A stretch of 64,000 nucleotides of DNA from Pontibacter sp. HSC-36F09. Its GTDB lineage: Bacteria; Bacteroidota; Bacteroidia; Cytophagales; Hymenobacteraceae. Under the pieces are notes generated by a model. That model was not told the origin of the DNA. It worked only from the letters and a program-made list of their open reading frames with translations, and ran no database searches. Shown in pieces: positions 43,709 to 52,603 of the stretch. Position 1 is the stretch's first letter. Each line of letters opens with the position of its first letter. A program made the translations under genes and the position numbers. The stretch covers positions 124,001 to 188,000 of the forward strand of contig NZ_JALKAA010000002.1 of NCBI RefSeq assembly GCF_024171605.1. The letters run 5' to 3'.

Positions 43709-45520
43709 ATGAAAAAGTCCTATATAAAGTCACTTGTTCTGTTCCTTGCCATGGGGGGAAGCCTGACATTTACATCCTGTGAGCATTACCTGGATGTGGA
43801 GAACCCTTCTACTATTTCGCAGGATGCGGTTTTTACCAGCGTATCCTATACTAACTCGGCTGTTATCAGCATCTACAATAGGTTGATGGGCGATAACACT
43901 TACGGAAGCCGCATCTCGACCCTATACCCAAATGCAGCCGATGACTTCAGAGTGGGCGGTGCCTACAATCCGCTTGACCGACGAGGTATTAGTGGCTATG
44001 GTGTGCACCCGGATAACACAGAACTATTCAGGCCCTTTCTGGAGCTGTACTCAGGTATAGAAAGAGCTAATATTGCCATTAAGTATATACCTGCCTCCAA
44101 TCTGTATACCAATGGCACAGCTGCTGAGCAGGCGGCTATGCGGAAGCTACATGGTGAGGCGCTGACACTGCGTGCCGTGTTTTATCACGAGTTGATCCGC
44201 AACTGGGGTGATGTGCCGGCGCAGTTTGAGCCTTCTGCTGATATACCTGACCTTAACCTTCCTAAGACTGACCGCGACGAGATCTATGACCGACTCCTGG
44301 ATGACCTGAAACTGGCTGCAGAACTGGTGCCTTGGCGCTCAGAATCTGGCGACCCGAGTACCCGCGTGACGAAGGGTGCCGTGAAAGGCCTGCGTGCACG
44401 CCTGGCCCTGGCCCGTGGCGGTTACTCACTCAGAAGAGATAGTCGTGCCATGGAGCGTCGCGATGATTACAAAGACTATTATCAGATCGCTCGTGACGAA
44501 ACCTGGGATATCATGCAGAGCGGTCAGCATGGCCTGAACCCAAGCTACGAGAATATATTTCGCGGACTGCATACCACCTCCATGGATCCAACAGGAGAGC
44601 GTATTTTTGAAGCAGGTGCTTACGGCGGTAACGCCCGTACGGACAGTAAACTGGGCTACTCGAACGGTCTTAGAATAGATGCCAGCTCCAGCTACGGTCA
44701 GGCAAACGGACAGCTGGAAGCCATTCCGACTTATTTCTATGAATTCGACCAGATAGGTGATTCCAGAAGAGATGTGACGCTCGCTTACTTCTCCATCAAC
44801 AAGGATGATCAAATTGACCTGTCAACCTCTATACTGATGCGCGACGGTAAGTTCAGAAAATACTGGACAGGTATAACCGGCACAAATCAGACCCTGGGTA
44901 TCAACTGGCCGATCCTGCGCTACGCCGATGTGCTGCTGATGTTTGCCGAGGCTGATAACGAACTGAAAGGTGGGCCGAGTGGAGAGGCAGTAGCCGCTTA
45001 TGAAGCAGTAAGAAGAAGAGCTTTTGCCGGAAACGAAGACAGAATGGGTGTGACGCCAACCGATCAGCAAGGATTTTTCCAGGCGATAGCAAATGAACGC
45101 CTACTGGAGTTCGGAGGTGAGGGCATCCGCAAGTATGACCTGATCCGCTGGAACCAGTTGGAGAGCGTAATCAACCAGACACGCGCTAATCTGGTGGAAT
45201 TCCGAAATGGAACAGGCAGGTATGCCAACGTTCCAAACTATGTGTACGTGAAGCTGACACCATTCCGCAACAGCCCTACTGTAGCACAGGAAATGGCAGG
45301 ACTGGACCTGATCGGAGGGTCTGTATCAGAAGCGATGTATACCCCAGCGCCAACCTCTACACCAGAGGGCTATACCCGCAAGAACTGGCGTGCCGCATTG
45401 AACGATACCTATGCCGAGCAGTTCGCCGTTGCCTTCCAGCCAGGCCAGTCAGAGTTGTTCCCGATCTACTCCGGTGTGCTTAATCAGAACTTCAGGCTAA
45501 CACAGGACTACGGATATTAA
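43709..45520 (+). CDS. SusD/RagB-family glycan-binding lipoprotein (first)
   Basis: A 603-residue lipoprotein: signal peptide with lipobox TFTSC (Cys24), then the SusD fold of TPR-like helices (EHYLDVENPSTIS, RAVFYHELIRNWGDVP, and AVRRRAFAGNEDRM in the C-terminal half). It sits as a lid over the SusC barrel and captures pectin fragments. Length is slightly above average. Confidence 0.95.
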   Translation: MKKSYIKSLVLFLAMGGSLTFTSCEHYLDVENPSTISQDAVFTSVSYTNSAVISIYNRLMGDNTYGSRISTLYPNAADDFRVGGAYNPLDRRGISGYGVHPDNTELFRPFLELYSGIERANIAIKYIPASNLYTNGTAAEQAAMRKLHGEALTLRAVFYHELIRNWGDVPAQFEPSADIPDLNLPKTDRDEIYDRLLDDLKLAAELVPWRSESGDPSTRVTKGAVKGLRARLALARGGYSLRRDSRAMERRDDYKDYYQIARDETWDIMQSGQHGLNPSYENIFRGLHTTSMDPTGERIFEAGAYGGNARTDSKLGYSNGLRIDASSSYGQANGQLEAIPTYFYEFDQIGDSRRDVTLAYFSINKDDQIDLSTSILMRDGKFRKYWTGITGTNQTLGINWPILRYADVLLMFAEADNELKGGPSGEAVAAYEAVRRRAFAGNEDRMGVTPTDQQGFFQAIANERLLEFGGEGIRKYDLIRWNQLESVINQTRANLVEFRNGTGRYANVPNYVYVKLTPFRNSPTVAQEMAGLDLIGGSVSEAMYTPAPTSTPEGYTRKNWRAALNDTYAEQFAVAFQPGQSELFPIYSGVLNQNFRLTQDYGY

Positions 45521-45534
45521 TTTTTAATCAGATC

Positions 45535-47157
45535 ATGAAATTAAGCTATCAAGAGATGACAAAATATTTAAAGAAAATATCCGGTACGCTGCTTCCTGTG
45601 CTGATGCTTGGGTTGGTGACTGTGGCCTGTAAAAAGGAAGTAGATTCTTTGGACCCGATGCGCATGTTCACACCGGCCGGTGCAATACAATCCATAAGCG
45701 GAGAAACGCAGGTAAAGCTGACCTGGAATCCATCGCTATACACAACAGCCAGCAGCGGCGTAACTTATACCGTGGAGGTGGCAGCTGATACACTTTTTGC
45801 AACACCGGTATTGCTCACTGTTCAGACAGATACTTCTGGTGTGGTTTTTACAGATGATCAACTAGACGCAAGAGTCGATTACTATGCCCGCATCCGGGCC
45901 AATGCGCTGGGCGAAAGACCTGAGTCCAAGCCAATGGTAAGTAACCGATTCAGAATAAGAGGGGAGCAGATTTTCGAAACGATGTTCGACTCCGATGTGA
46001 TCGAGAATGCTGTGATCCTGAAATGGCGTGAGTCGCCGGGGGTAACCCGAATTGTGCTAACGCCAACTGCACCTGCCGGCAACCCGATTGAAGTGCCGCT
46101 TACGGAAGCTGATGTGCAGGCAAAACAAATACTGATAGAGGGGCTTCGTCCGAGTACAGCCTACACGGCTGAGATTTTCAGAAACAACTCCTCTAAAGGT
46201 ACCCGAAACTTTACCACAAAAGCTGCTTCGTTTGCCGGGGATGTGATTGACCTGACAAGCATTACAAACAGGCCATCTGTACTGCAGGATACACTTCCTC
46301 AGATTCCATCGGGGAGCACGGTGCTGCTGAAGCGAGGTACACGCTATACAATAAGTTCTACCGTTAACCTGGATCGATCAGTTACGATCATGAGTGCCAA
46401 CAGCTTTAATCCAGAATTGGCTGAGATTTACTTTACCAGCAACTTCAACTTCACGGAAGGCAGCCAGATCGACTCTGTGGTTTTCAAAAGTGTGGCTATG
46501 CGCAGCGATAATTACTCAGGCCGCTACGTGTTGAATGCGAACAAAGCTTTCGCAATTGGTAAGATCAAGTTTGAAGCTTGCCATGCTGAAATCTTCAGAG
46601 GACTGGTTCGCCTCCAGAGTGCTGGCACAGTAGTGGACAAGTTCCATATTCTGAACAGCGTAGTGGACAGCTTGTCGAACTATGGTGTGCTGACAATTGA
46701 TAATGCGGGTGTAGATGTGAAAGATATGGTGTTTAAGAACAGCACTTTCTACAAGATCGAGCGCTTCATGACCAGTAAGGCTCCTTCAAGATCGATTCTG
46801 ATTGAGAACAGTACGTTCAGCGAAGTACCGGAAGGTGGTCGCTACCTGATTGATTATACTACTTCCAATGATGTAACCGGAGGTATTAAAGTGAACAACT
46901 CCATCTTCGGAATTGGAAAGAGTGCAGGAGGCAACAGGGCCGTGTCAGGTATAAGGGCTGGCAGTAGTACCCTAATAGAATCCGGCAGTACCCACGTGAC
47001 GTCTGACCTGGAGGTGACCTCGAGTGAAATACCGGGTGTTTCAACCTATAGCGGTACCACCTTCGACCTGTTCAAAGATCCTAGGAATGGTGATTTCACA
47101 CTGATCGACAACAACTTCCAGGGCCGCAACAATGCTGGTGACCCGCGCTGGAGATAA
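45535..47157 (+). CDS. DUF4957/DUF5123-type surface lipoprotein with fibronectin-like domains
   Basis: A 540-residue exported protein; the signal region ends LVTVAC (Cys32), so it is probably a lipoprotein. Residues about 50 to 230 look like two fibronectin-III modules (IQSISGETQVKLTWNPSLYT; VILKWRESPGVTRIVLTPTA). The remainder is a parallel beta-helix-like region with DRSVTIMSANSF and HILNSVVDSLSNYGVLTIDN turns, as in the DUF4957 and DUF5123 domains found in Bacteroidota pectin loci. No lyase catalytic signature is seen. Its place third after susC-susD suggests a cell-surface glycan-binding protein (SusE/F-like role), an inference from position. Confidence 0.75.
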   Translation: MKLSYQEMTKYLKKISGTLLPVLMLGLVTVACKKEVDSLDPMRMFTPAGAIQSISGETQVKLTWNPSLYTTASSGVTYTVEVAADTLFATPVLLTVQTDTSGVVFTDDQLDARVDYYARIRANALGERPESKPMVSNRFRIRGEQIFETMFDSDVIENAVILKWRESPGVTRIVLTPTAPAGNPIEVPLTEADVQAKQILIEGLRPSTAYTAEIFRNNSSKGTRNFTTKAASFAGDVIDLTSITNRPSVLQDTLPQIPSGSTVLLKRGTRYTISSTVNLDRSVTIMSANSFNPELAEIYFTSNFNFTEGSQIDSVVFKSVAMRSDNYSGRYVLNANKAFAIGKIKFEACHAEIFRGLVRLQSAGTVVDKFHILNSVVDSLSNYGVLTIDNAGVDVKDMVFKNSTFYKIERFMTSKAPSRSILIENSTFSEVPEGGRYLIDYTTSNDVTGGIKVNNSIFGIGKSAGGNRAVSGIRAGSSTLIESGSTHVTSDLEVTSSEIPGVSTYSGTTFDLFKDPRNGDFTLIDNNFQGRNNAGDPRWR

Positions 47158-47213
47158 ATAATTTAACGGGTGTGGTCTACAACAGGCCACACCTACCTTA
47201 ACATTAGCCTGCC

Positions 47214-48704
47214 ATGTATCATCGTGCTTCCAAAACAGGGTTGTGGGTTTGCCTTACTGTCTTAGGACTATCCTTGTCGTTTGCGGCCTGCAAAAGCAAA
47301 CCTGAGCCTGCGCCAAAGGTAGAGGAACCGACTGCCGAAGGACCTGTTCCGGTCAATGAGACAGCCCTGGCTTTTCCGGGAGCCGAGGGCTTTGGTAAAG
47401 ATGCAACAGGCGGGCGTGGTGGCAAGGTTATTAAAGTGACCAATCTGAAGGACTCTGGTACAGGCAGTTTGCGGGCTGCTATTGCGGCGGCTGGTGCGAG
47501 GATCATCGTGTTTGAAATATCTGGTACGATCACTCTGAACTCCAGGCTGACCATCAGCAACGGTGACCTGACCATAGCCGGACAAACGGCTCCGGGCGAC
47601 GGTATTACGATTCGCAACTACCCAGTGGTCGTGAATGCAGACAATGTGATCATTCGCTTTATGCGTTTCCGGATGGGAGACGCGGCTGGTCAGGAGGCAG
47701 ATGCGTTGGAAGGACGCTTTCGCAAGAACATCATCGTCGACCACTGCTCCATGAGCTGGTCAACCGACGAGTGCGTTTCCTTCTACGCCAACGAGAATTT
47801 TACCCTGCAGTGGTGCATTATTTCAGAGAGTCTCCGCAACTCTGCCCATGCAAAAGGAGCGCACGGCTACGGCGGGATCTGGGGCGGCAAAAATGCTTCG
47901 TTCCACCACAACCTGCTGGCACACCACGACAGCCGAAATCCGCGTTTTGGCGAGGAAGCCGGTAAAGCCTTTGCCCTTACCGACCTGGTGGATGTGCGTA
48001 ACAACGTGACCTTTAACTGGGGAAACAACAGCGCCTATGGCGGGGAAGCCATGAACATCAACATCGTGAACAACTACTACAAGCCGGGGCCTGTCACTTC
48101 CAAAAAGGAGCGCATTTTCTCGATTGACAAGAATAAGAATGAAGGCACGGAAGTATACGACATCTGGGGCAAATTCTACATTGATGGAAACGAGGTGGAA
48201 GGCAGTGCCCGTGCCACCAATGACAACTGGACCTACGGGGTATACAACCAGTTTCATGGCAGCTACGGTACCATTTCTGCCGCAGACAAAGCCGCCATGC
48301 GTCTTGAATCGCCGCACTCAATCAACAACAATGTGACCACACATTCAGCAGAGGTCGCTTACGACAGGGTGCTGGATTATGCCGGCGCCTCCCTGGTGCG
48401 TGATGCCGTGGATGTGCGGGTAGTGGACAATGTGCGCAATAACGCATTTACAGCACAAGGCTCCAGCGGAAGCACAAACGGCATCATCGATTCGCAGGAG
48501 GATGTGGGTGGGTGGCCTGAATTGAAATCGAAACCTGCGCCGAAAGACACTGACGGTGATGGTATACCTGACGAATGGGAAATAGCCTATAAGCTGGATC
48601 CGAGCAAGCCGCAGGATAAAAGAAGTCTAAGTACCGCTTACGATGATATCGAAGTGTACATCAATAGTCTCGTGCATGATATCATAAAAGAGCAGGTAAA
48701 ATAA
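47214..48704 (+). CDS. Pectate lyase, PL1 family, lipoprotein (first copy)
   Basis: A 496-residue right-handed beta-helix lyase. Signal peptide with lipobox SFAAC (Cys26); the lyase starts at ALAFPGAEGFGKDATGGRGG and continues with ISGTITLNSRLTISNGDLTI, VDHCSMSWSTDECVSFY and SFHHNLLAHHDSRNPRFG, typical of the PL1 pectate lyase group of Bacteroidota. The C-terminus has DTDGDGIPDEWE, a calcium-binding thrombospondin-3-like turn. It cleaves de-esterified homogalacturonan by beta-elimination. A close paralogue lies one gene downstream. Confidence 0.93.
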   Translation: MYHRASKTGLWVCLTVLGLSLSFAACKSKPEPAPKVEEPTAEGPVPVNETALAFPGAEGFGKDATGGRGGKVIKVTNLKDSGTGSLRAAIAAAGARIIVFEISGTITLNSRLTISNGDLTIAGQTAPGDGITIRNYPVVVNADNVIIRFMRFRMGDAAGQEADALEGRFRKNIIVDHCSMSWSTDECVSFYANENFTLQWCIISESLRNSAHAKGAHGYGGIWGGKNASFHHNLLAHHDSRNPRFGEEAGKAFALTDLVDVRNNVTFNWGNNSAYGGEAMNINIVNNYYKPGPVTSKKERIFSIDKNKNEGTEVYDIWGKFYIDGNEVEGSARATNDNWTYGVYNQFHGSYGTISAADKAAMRLESPHSINNNVTTHSAEVAYDRVLDYAGASLVRDAVDVRVVDNVRNNAFTAQGSSGSTNGIIDSQEDVGGWPELKSKPAPKDTDGDGIPDEWEIAYKLDPSKPQDKRSLSTAYDDIEVYINSLVHDIIKEQVK

Positions 48705-48706
48705 AG

Positions 48707-49999
48707 ATGATAACAGAAAAGATGAATTACAAAATGAAGGTGTGGAAAAAAGGAGCATGTGTGCTGGCAGCTGTATTGCTGAGTATCAACCTTTCGGCGC
48801 AGGATCTTCGCAAGGAGTATCCGAAGTCCTTCACCGTGAAAGTAACGAATCCCCTTGGCCAGGAGCGTGAAAGTGCTCCGGTATACCTGAATGCACAGGA
48901 GTTGCAGAAGAAATACCCAAACTTCAATACAAAAGCATTTGTGGTACTGGATGGCAAAACAGAAATAGCCAGTCAGTACAACCAGAAAGACGGTGACAAG
49001 CCGGGCGTATACCTGGTGCTTGACAAAATGGCTCCCAAAGCGACCCGCACCCTGACGGTGCGCTACAAAGAAAATGGGGAAACTAGCCGCAACTATACCA
49101 AGCGCACACAGGCAGAGCTGTCGCACAAAGTGGGCGGTGAGTTCAAAGACCGCAAGTACATCGGCGGCGCCTTCCAGAATGTGGACTCGCTACGGGTGCC
49201 CGATGAAGTGACCGACCACTCTTACTACATCCGCTACGAAGGTCCGGGTTGGGAGTCGGATAAAGTGGGTTACCGCTTTTACCTCGACTGGCGCAACGGC
49301 ACCGATGTGTTCGGGAAAACAATCCATGATATGGTGCTGCAAAAGGCAGGGCAGGACGGTTATGACTCATACCACGAACTGCAGGATTGGGGCATGGATG
49401 TGCTGAAAGTGGGTAAATCTCTGGGTGTGGGCACACTGGCACACTTCCACAACGGAACTGCCAATCGCATGGCCGAAACCGACAGCATGATCAGTGTGAT
49501 CACCGAAAACGGACCAGTGTACTCTTCGATCCGAACCAACTACTACGGCTGGAAGATCGCAGACATGAACCTCAATATTAACTCTAACATCAACATACAC
49601 GCCGGCACCCGACTCACGCACCACCAGGTAGGTATAGCAGGCGACAAGCCGCAGAACTTAGCAACTGGCCTGATCAAAGACAAAAGAGCGAAGCTGCATA
49701 CAAAGAAAGGTGGCAACGGGGAGTGGGGGTACATCGCCACCTACGGCAAGCAGAGTCTAAACGGCGAAGGCGACAACTTAGGTATAGCAGTGCTTTTCCG
49801 TCCGCAGGATTTCATGGAGTTCACAACAGATGAGCACAGCCATGTGGTGAAGCTGAAGCCAAACGGCAATAAGCTCGAGTACTACTACCTGGCTGCCTGG
49901 GAACTGGAGCCGGAAGGTATAAAAGACGAAGCCACTTTCCTGCAGTACCTGGACAAAACAGCCCGTGAGCTGGCGAATCCGGTGCAGGTGAAATTTTAA
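48707..49999 (+). CDS. DUF4861-family exported protein
   Basis: A 430-residue protein with a signal peptide (ending INLSAQD; the export start may be an internal ATG such as MKVWKKGA). The body has FTVKVTNPLGQERESAPVYL, SYYIRYEGPGWESDKVGYRF, YHELQDWGMDVLKVGKSLGV, the last being typical of DUF4861. Such proteins recur in polysaccharide loci acting on uronic-acid-containing glycans; I know of no firmly established activity. It lies between two pectate lyase genes with a two-base gap to the first, so a role in pectin breakdown or binding is likely. Confidence 0.8.
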   Translation: MITEKMNYKMKVWKKGACVLAAVLLSINLSAQDLRKEYPKSFTVKVTNPLGQERESAPVYLNAQELQKKYPNFNTKAFVVLDGKTEIASQYNQKDGDKPGVYLVLDKMAPKATRTLTVRYKENGETSRNYTKRTQAELSHKVGGEFKDRKYIGGAFQNVDSLRVPDEVTDHSYYIRYEGPGWESDKVGYRFYLDWRNGTDVFGKTIHDMVLQKAGQDGYDSYHELQDWGMDVLKVGKSLGVGTLAHFHNGTANRMAETDSMISVITENGPVYSSIRTNYYGWKIADMNLNINSNINIHAGTRLTHHQVGIAGDKPQNLATGLIKDKRAKLHTKKGGNGEWGYIATYGKQSLNGEGDNLGIAVLFRPQDFMEFTTDEHSHVVKLKPNGNKLEYYYLAAWELEPEGIKDEATFLQYLDKTARELANPVQVKF

Positions 50000-50011
50000 A
50001 GAACGATCACA

Positions 50012-50042
50012 AGGTATAGCTTTGACAAGAGCGCTTATACCT
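50012..50042. repeat. Inverted AGGTATA pair between DUF4861 and the second PL1 gene
   Basis: AGGTATAGC and GCTTATACCT, complementary apart from one bulge, in the short intergenic gap. Another case of paired copies of the dispersed motif at a gene boundary. Confidence 0.5.
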
Positions 50043-50052
50043 GTAGATAAAA

Positions 50053-51489
50053 TTGAATAGCATGACAACCCGAAACGACCTGAAGAAATTGATATCAAAT
50101 AGCGTGGCGCTATTGGTAGTATGCCTGGCCGGGTGCGCAACGCACCCGACAGGTATACCTGTCGGGTCTTCAGGGGAGACAGTAACCACAATCACAGCTA
50201 TACCTGCTGAAGCGAAGGCGCTTGCCTTTCCTGGAGCAGAGGGCTTCGGTAAGTATACCACCGGCGGTCGAGGGGGAGAGGTGGTTTATGTCACGAATCT
50301 GGAGGATAGTGGAGAGGGCAGTTTACGCAAAGCCATTCAGAAAAAGGGACCACGCATTATCGTATTTGCTGTGTCAGGTACCATCGTGCTGAAGGAGCCT
50401 CTGGATATCAATAACGGAGATGTGACCATAGCAGGGCAGTCAGCGCCCGGAGATGGTATTTGCATCGGCAACTACCCGGTCAGTATTAAAGCAGATAACG
50501 TGATCCTGCGTTACATGCGTTTCCGTTTGGGCGACGTGGCGGGGCAACAGGAAGACGCTTTGAGTGGCAACAAAGGCCGCAGCAACATCATCATCGATCA
50601 TTGCTCTATGAGCTGGGCCACCGACGAGTGCGCTTCTTTTTACCGAAACAAGAACTTTACATTACAGTGGAGCATCATCTCCGAAAGCCTGAACGAGTCG
50701 GTACATGCCAAGGGCGACCACGGCTACGGCGGTATCTGGGGAGGAGAGGGCGCCAGCTTTCACCATAACCTGATCGCTAACCACAGCAGCCGCACACCTC
50801 GTTTCTCCGGTTCCAAATCAACTCCAAACAGCCCGGATGAACTGGTAGATTTCCGAAATAATGTCATCTTCAACTGGGTGCACAACAGCTCATACGGTGG
50901 GGAGAGAGGCCGCTATAATATGGTGAGCAACTACTATAAAGCAGGACCTGCCACCATATCCTCTAAGAAAGACCGCATCGTGAATCCCTCGCAGCCATAC
51001 GGTAAATTTTATGTGACAGGCAATCATGTGGAAGGCTATCCGGCCATCACCCAAAACAATTGGGCTGGCGGTGTGCAGGCTGACCATGTAGATTCTGCGA
51101 AAACGGCTAATCCTTTTGAGGTGGCATCCATCAAAGAACAGACTGCTGCCCAGGCTTACGAACTGGTGCTGGCCTATGCCGGAGCCAGTCATAAACGTGA
51201 TGCCGTTGATACCCGCGTGGCGGCTGATGTGCGCTCCGGGAAACCAACCAGCGGCAAAAAGAAGAACGGCATCATCGATTCGCAGCAGGAAGTGGGCGGC
51301 TGGCCGGAACTAAAGTCGGCACCGGCTCCGGAAGACAAGGACCAGGACGGCATACCGGATGCTTGGGAGCTCCAGCATAATCTGGACCCGACGAACCCTG
51401 CAGATGCGACCGGCTATACCTTGGACAAGCAATACACCAATGTGGAGGTATACCTGAACAGCCTTGTGAAACCAGCAGCAGAACTATAG
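50053..51489 (+). CDS. Pectate lyase, PL1 family, lipoprotein (second copy)
   Basis: A 478-residue lipoprotein (lipobox VCLAGC, Cys28 from the ATG used here). The lyase domain begins AKALAFPGAEGFGKYTTGGR and follows the first copy closely in order and motif: VDLDINNGDVTIAGQ-type strand, DHCSMSWATDECASFY, SFHHNLIANHSSRTPRF. The C-terminal DKDQDGIPDAWE is again a calcium-type turn. The two copies are tandem paralogues separated by the DUF4861 gene. The stop codon is three bases before the next ATG. Confidence 0.93.
   Translation: MNSMTTRNDLKKLISNSVALLVVCLAGCATHPTGIPVGSSGETVTTITAIPAEAKALAFPGAEGFGKYTTGGRGGEVVYVTNLEDSGEGSLRKAIQKKGPRIIVFAVSGTIVLKEPLDINNGDVTIAGQSAPGDGICIGNYPVSIKADNVILRYMRFRLGDVAGQQEDALSGNKGRSNIIIDHCSMSWATDECASFYRNKNFTLQWSIISESLNESVHAKGDHGYGGIWGGEGASFHHNLIANHSSRTPRFSGSKSTPNSPDELVDFRNNVIFNWVHNSSYGGERGRYNMVSNYYKAGPATISSKKDRIVNPSQPYGKFYVTGNHVEGYPAITQNNWAGGVQADHVDSAKTANPFEVASIKEQTAAQAYELVLAYAGASHKRDAVDTRVAADVRSGKPTSGKKKNGIIDSQQEVGGWPELKSAPAPEDKDQDGIPDAWELQHNLDPTNPADATGYTLDKQYTNVEVYLNSLVKPAAEL
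50144..50167. repeat. 24-base perfect palindrome centred on AGGTATACCT
   Basis: The dispersed motif in back-to-back form is extended on both sides by ACCCGAC and GTCGGGT, giving 24 bases of perfect dyad symmetry inside the lipoprotein linker of the second PL1 gene. Confidence 0.85.
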
Positions 51490-51492
51490 TAA

Positions 51493-52461
51493 ATGAAATA
51501 CCTCCTGACCATACTGTTTACACTTAGCCTGTGGGCCGCTCAAGGGCAGCACAAAAAGCTGGTCGTGGCGCAAGACGGCAGCGGTGACTATACCCGTGTG
51601 CAGGAGGCAATCGATGCTATACCTGCCTTTCCGGTTGGGGGTGTGGAAGTGTTTGTGAAGAATGGTACTTACCGTGAGAAAGTGGTTATCCCTTCCTGGA
51701 AGACCGACGTCCACCTGATCGGAGAGGACAAGCACAAGACGATCATCTCCTGGGACGACTACTCGGGCAAAGGCGACATCAATACCTTTACATCCTACAC
51801 CGTGCTGGTGCAGGGAAATGGCTTCAGAGCCGAGAATATTACTTTTGAGAACACTGCCGGACCGGTTGGCCAAGCCGTGGCGCTGCACGTGGAGGCCGAC
51901 CGGGCGGTGTTTAAGAATTGCCGCATCGTCGGGGATCAGGACACGCTCTACGTTGGCGTGGGTGGCAGCCGACAGTACTTCGTGGATTGCTACATCGAGG
52001 GCATGACGGACTTTATTTTCGGTCCGGCCACGGCGGTGTTTGAGCGCTGCACCATCCAGTGCAAAAAGAACTCCTACATCACGGCGGCCTCTACGCCACA
52101 GGAACAGCCATTTGGCTTTGTGTTCCTGAACTGCACCGTAACAGCGGCCGACGAAAAGCTGCAGGTATACCTGGGCAGACCCTGGCGACCATACGCCCAA
52201 ACAGTATTTCTGAACACAAAACTCGGCAAACACATTCGTCCGGAAGGCTGGCACAACTGGAACAAACCAGCGGCGGAGCAGACAGCCTTCTATGCAGAGT
52301 ACAATTCCTCTGGGCCTGGCGCTATACCTGAAAAACGTGTAAAATGGTCGAGACAACTGACGGCAAAAGAAGCCAAGCGCTATACGCCCGAAACGATACT
52401 GGCCGGAAAAGATAATTGGAAGCCACTAACCAAAGCGACTAAAACGCCTATGACAAAATAA
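51493..52461 (+). CDS. Pectin methylesterase, CE8 family (first copy)
   Basis: A 322-residue secreted beta-helix esterase. Signal peptide 1 to 19. Family motifs in order: GTYREKV (58 to 64), GQAVAL, QDTLY with Asp150 (acid/base), DFIFG with Asp173 (nucleophile), LGRPW with Arg229. It removes methyl groups from homogalacturonan so that PL1 and GH28 can cut. It is the last gene of the first operon. Confidence 0.96.
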   Translation: MKYLLTILFTLSLWAAQGQHKKLVVAQDGSGDYTRVQEAIDAIPAFPVGGVEVFVKNGTYREKVVIPSWKTDVHLIGEDKHKTIISWDDYSGKGDINTFTSYTVLVQGNGFRAENITFENTAGPVGQAVALHVEADRAVFKNCRIVGDQDTLYVGVGGSRQYFVDCYIEGMTDFIFGPATAVFERCTIQCKKNSYITAASTPQEQPFGFVFLNCTVTAADEKLQVYLGRPWRPYAQTVFLNTKLGKHIRPEGWHNWNKPAAEQTAFYAEYNSSGPGAIPEKRVKWSRQLTAKEAKRYTPETILAGKDNWKPLTKATKTPMTK

Positions 52462-52603
52462 AAAAGATAAAACCGCGTGCTGTTTCCCGGGGCTGATAAG
52501 GTGTTTCCAGGACTAGCAATCTGATACCCTGCGTCACCGAAGATTAAAGTGGGATAGCCCAGCATCTTCTGAGTATTGACTGAATTAGCATTTAATTAAA
52601 GCT

